Part shown: piece after piece, positions 61,306 through 64,000 of the stretch | Numbering within the stretch: the first letter of the stretch is position 1 | How the letters are laid out: every line of letters starts with the position of its first letter | From: Flectonema sp. DT1601 | Lineage: Eukaryota > Euglenozoa > Diplonemea > Diplonemida > Diplonemidae | Reading direction: 5' to 3' | Assembly (NCBI GenBank): GCA_964019425.1 | Contig: OZ025801.1 | Location: 992,001 to 1,056,000 of the forward strand | DNA: 64,000 nt | Position numbers and translations under genes: made by a program | The notes under the pieces: generated by a model | Told to the model about the DNA's origin: nothing | Databases searched by the model: none | Seen by the model: only the letters and a program-made list of their open reading frames with translations

Positions 61306-62670
61306 TTGCTTCTCTTTCTGAAATTAAGTAAATCAATGTTCTTTTTTTTTTTTTTACTATTTGTTAATCTATCATTCCTTCTCCCTCCACAACGTTTCCG
61401 TTTTGTTGTTACGCCAGGAGATTGTTGCTTTCGGCTTCCCCGTTTTTCAAAAAAAAACAAGCAAGACGAGCCTGTATCAGTGAAGAAGCCGAAGACGTCC
61501 GCACCTGAAGTGGCCCGAGAAGACTCAGTGACTTCAGAAGGCCCCCCACTAGTAGATAACCAACGGAACCCGACGGTCACGACGGAGATAGAAAATGTAG
61601 CGCCGACCGCCTCACCTGTTGAAACTGCAGTTACAACCAATGTCGGCCAGAGTAAGCCGGAGCCAAAGGAAACCGACATCCCACCGCCGAATGCAAGTCA
61701 GGAATTGGAAGATGCCACGGCCAGCGCCACACCAGTCACTAGACCGACAGATTTGCCCACCGAAGGCAGTCCCCTGCCGTCAGCCAGTCTAAGGACGATA
61801 GTTGCAACCATAGACCCGCCGGAGAAAGGTGAACACGATGCCTCCGAAGATACAGTAAACACCCTCAAGGAAGAAGTATATGATGCCCCTGGAGATCAGA
61901 CAGACACCCTCACCGGGGAAGTACGCGATGCCTCCGAAGAACCAGCGGATATTCTTACCGAAGTAGAACATGATGCCGCCGGAGAACTAGCAGACACCCT
62001 CGCCGAAGAAGTGCGCGATACCGCCGAACAACCAGCAGACATCCTTACCGAAATAGAACAGGATGCCTCCGGAGAACTAGCGGACGCCCTCGACAATGAA
62101 GTGTGTGACACCTCTGAAGAACCAGTAGACATCCTCACCAAGGAGGAACGCGACTTGTCCAGCCCGTCATCGCAGTTACAAGCATACGACAAGGAGACCC
62201 ACACTCCCCCTGTGGCCAGAACGCTAGACCTCGACAGCCATAACAGCTCTACAGAAGATCCGACACCGAAGACCAGAAGAGCAAGGAGCAGCCCACCCCG
62301 GACGGGGACAAGTAGCTCCGATGTCTCCACAAACGATACCGAAGATACCCGACCGACATGTGACCATGCACCGCCGTTGCAAAAGGGACCAAGGGTCAAA
62401 TGCGACTTCTGCCATAGATTGTTGCAACGGAAATGGTTCAGGAGCAGATGCACGAAGTGCCAGATAACGACCTGTCGAAGATGTTGGACCGCCGGAGTGG
62501 AGACCGCCTCCAGAGCCTTGGATCACCCAGACAGTACACCAAGACACAGGAGGACGAGGTCGTGCCCATCCTCGAACGAGAAGACAAAGAAGAAGATATC
62601 GCCATACAGTTCCGCGGACTCAGAGAAGACCAACCTGAGTCCGGGGAAGAGACTTAAAGACGACTGCTGA
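61306..62670 (+). CDS. GC-rich frame with acidic 30-aa repeats and a C-terminal zinc ribbon; start uncertain
   Basis: A 454-codon open frame ending at 62670. No in-frame ATG exists after about 61336, and the first 40 residues are T-run products. The true coding part therefore probably starts at a splice acceptor, for example after TTACGCCAG at about 61419. Residues about 175-285 contain 3.5 copies of a 30-residue acidic repeat (DASEEPADILTEVEHDAAGELADTLAEEVR type). A Cys cluster, CDFC-x12-CTKC-x4-CRRC, lies at about 371-395, followed by a Ser/Arg-rich basic tail. The base composition is much richer in G+C than the surroundings. The Cys spacing recalls the C-terminal cysteine-rich domain of piggyBac transposases, but no transposase core is present. 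Function unknown. Confidence 0.5.
   Translation: MLLFLKLSKSMFFFFFLLFVNLSFLLPPQRFRFVVTPGDCCFRLPRFSKKNKQDEPVSVKKPKTSAPEVAREDSVTSEGPPLVDNQRNPTVTTEIENVAPTASPVETAVTTNVGQSKPEPKETDIPPPNASQELEDATASATPVTRPTDLPTEGSPLPSASLRTIVATIDPPEKGEHDASEDTVNTLKEEVYDAPGDQTDTLTGEVRDASEEPADILTEVEHDAAGELADTLAEEVRDTAEQPADILTEIEQDASGELADALDNEVCDTSEEPVDILTKEERDLSSPSSQLQAYDKETHTPPVARTLDLDSHNSSTEDPTPKTRRARSSPPRTGTSSSDVSTNDTEDTRPTCDHAPPLQKGPRVKCDFCHRLLQRKWFRSRCTKCQITTCRRCWTAGVETASRALDHPDSTPRHRRTRSCPSSNEKTKKKISPYSSADSEKTNLSPGKRLKDDC
61837..62150. repeat. 90-bp tandem repeat within the zinc-ribbon frame
   Basis: About 3.5 copies of a 90-bp unit, itself two related 45-bp halves (GATGCCTCCGAAGA... and GATGCCGCCGGAGA...). All are in frame, so the array encodes the acidic 30-residue repeats. 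Third-position and first-position differences are both common, so the copies are not recent. Confidence 0.75.
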
Positions 62671-63303
62671 GATCTGTGGGTGTACTCACACGTCCCCTCC
62701 CCCTCCTCCTCCCCCACCCCCCCCCTTTATACCCACCGGAATAGATAATTTCTTTTAAAAGTGTCACTGTGAGACCTCAAAGAAAGCCGCACGTCCTCGG
62801 CAAAAAGAAGCCTGAGATGCTGACAAAAAGTCGATCTGTTAGTGAAACCTTGCCACTTAGCTTAGCTCTTCCAAAAACAACCAAGGCGGAACAAGATTGA
62901 CTGCGTCGAAGGTGGAAACCGACAGCGTGCGAAGAAGAAAAAAGTAAAAGACTTAGGTAAAGCATACAACAGGTTATTAGGGAATAACCGCCGTCACACG
63001 GAAGAGTGATGAGTAAACCAGGGGCAATAATTACAACTTGGTCCACCGGGCTGGTGACAATGTTCCAACGTAGCATGCTAGGGCTAAGACAAGAGATGCG
63101 CCTGACGCGGGTGGAGTAGAGTCTTGTTATATTTTGGAGAGCAACGTTTTCGAACTACCCACAATATACCCGTCAGGAGGCAACTTGTACTTGGCTTACA
63201 ATTTTAAAGACTACCGGTTTTCTCAGATAGAATTCCAGCAGACAAAGAAAAGTAAAAGAACTGTACTAGCATGTGGTTTCTTCCCGGCATCTTCGCTTCG
63301 GCG

Positions 63304-63374
<71 letters not shown>

Positions 63375-63684
63375 AAAAAAAAAAAAAAAAAAGTTGGTCT
63401 TAAACTCTACAGAAAATAGTAACATAACGCTGTTGATGTTTTTTTCGTGCATAAAACCCGTGAACCAACTTAATCTGAGAAAGCTGAAAGGAGGTTTACG
63501 TGTGCTGCCAACATTATTTATAGCTCTTACAATACTTGTTGATGTAAGGGGGAATTTAAAAAAAAAAAAAAGAAAATCTCGAAAGAGACGTAAGCACTTC
63601 AACTTTGATGTTTACATGTGACGGTGAGTTCCGTCTCATCTTTTTAATGGTCAAAAAAAGAAAAAAAAAAAGTTGCTCAGAGAA

Positions 63685-63715
<31 letters not shown>

Positions 63716-64000
63716 GTAGATCGAAAAAGGGGAAAAATAAGTTTTAAAAAAAGGAAATGAAAATAAAAGAGAGGAAAAAAAAAAAAAAAAAAAAGGATTC
63801 TCTGTATCCCTTGGATACCGTTTCCCTAGCAATCCTGCATCCTACAAAAAATCCGTTAGTTTAGTTATCCTTAGACTTTTTGTCGATGAACAACAAAAAA
63901 AAAATAAAAAAAAAAAAAATTATTTTTTTATTAATCAGGCACTTCGACAAAACAAAAAACAAAATAATGCTGAATCGTACAATACCTGGTGTCGTTTTTA
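62671..64000. other. Terminal spacer with a dispersed repeat and long poly(A)
   Basis: No gene I can support. Pyrimidine runs follow the stop (62694-62727). A nearly pure A tract of about 90 nt spans 63304-63392, and further A-runs occur at 63558, 63691, 63777 and 63896. The repeat at 63411-63540 resembles 48059-48178. Confidence 0.55.
63411..63540. repeat. Dispersed repeat, copy 2 (related to 48059-48178)
   Basis: Starts directly after the long poly(A) tract and is followed by another A-run at about 63558. It shares three ordered blocks with copy 1, including GGAGGTTTACGTGTGCTGCC and CTTACAATACTTGTT, with diverged spacing. Confidence 0.65.

Noticed and set aside
61306-62670. A piggyBac transposon
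   Set aside because: Only a Cys-spacing resemblance is visible. No transposase core, terminal inverted repeats or TTAA duplications were seen.
1-64000. LTR, Polinton or other virus-derived elements
   Set aside because: No reverse transcriptase, integrase, capsid-like or polymerase motifs and no long terminal repeats were noticed on either strand.

Overview
This 64 kb window is nuclear DNA from a unicellular eukaryote, most likely a euglenozoan flagellate (kinetoplastid/diplonemid/euglenid side). Every convincing gene, from start to end, lies on the + strand. Coding regions are compact, and most begin a short distance after a pyrimidine run and an AG, as expected for spliced-leader trans-splicing of a polycistronic transcript. 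The few cis-introns are GT-AG, mostly 66-204 nt, with one of about 2 kb. Clustered modification-guide RNAs, including single-hairpin RNAs with an AGA box, are also a euglenozoan habit. The lineage is inferred; no rRNA or spliced-leader gene is present to settle it. Spacers are AT-rich and full of long poly(A)/poly(T) tracts.

Layout. 1-351: 3' end of an unknown gene, closed by a strong hairpin. 352-3608: non-coding, with two oppositely oriented arrays of one 20-bp minisatellite. 3607-8517: 20 tandem units of 246-248 bp, each carrying two box C/D snoRNA genes. 8610-22980: ATP-grasp protein, unknown protein, tyrosinase-matrixin fusion, EF-hand protein, C2/coiled-coil membrane protein, PPR-like mitochondrial protein, and a CCCH+RING-H2 protein. 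22981-27338: a long spacer with recurring covarying hairpins. 27339-34810: PDZ protein, two unknown proteins, and an EF-hand/PDZ/WW protein. 35215-43215: four near-identical RPL19 genes, with a second snoRNA array (14 + 13 copies) between copies 1 and 2. 43541-56086: VPS15, a secreted/Golgi glycosyltransferase-like protein, a NadD-like adenylyltransferase, and a membrane FKBP-SAM protein whose 2-kb intron holds nine copies of a 60-nt H/ACA-like RNA. 56490-62670: tubulin cofactor A, a coiled-coil protein, a MAP2K-like kinase, and a GC-rich reading frame ending in a zinc ribbon.

The strongest result is the identity of the 247-bp repeats. Their guide segments match conserved LSU rRNA domain V at three places. 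One guide, read by the D-box-plus-five rule, points to the P-loop guanosine that is 2'-O-methylated in nearly all ribosomes. With the intron-borne H/ACA-like RNAs and four RPL19 copies, much of the window is devoted to ribosome production. The other headline is a predicted N-acylated protein joining a complete tyrosinase domain to a complete pro-matrix-metalloproteinase module.

I saw no tRNA or rRNA gene, CRISPR array, LTR or virus-derived element, and no toxin gene.
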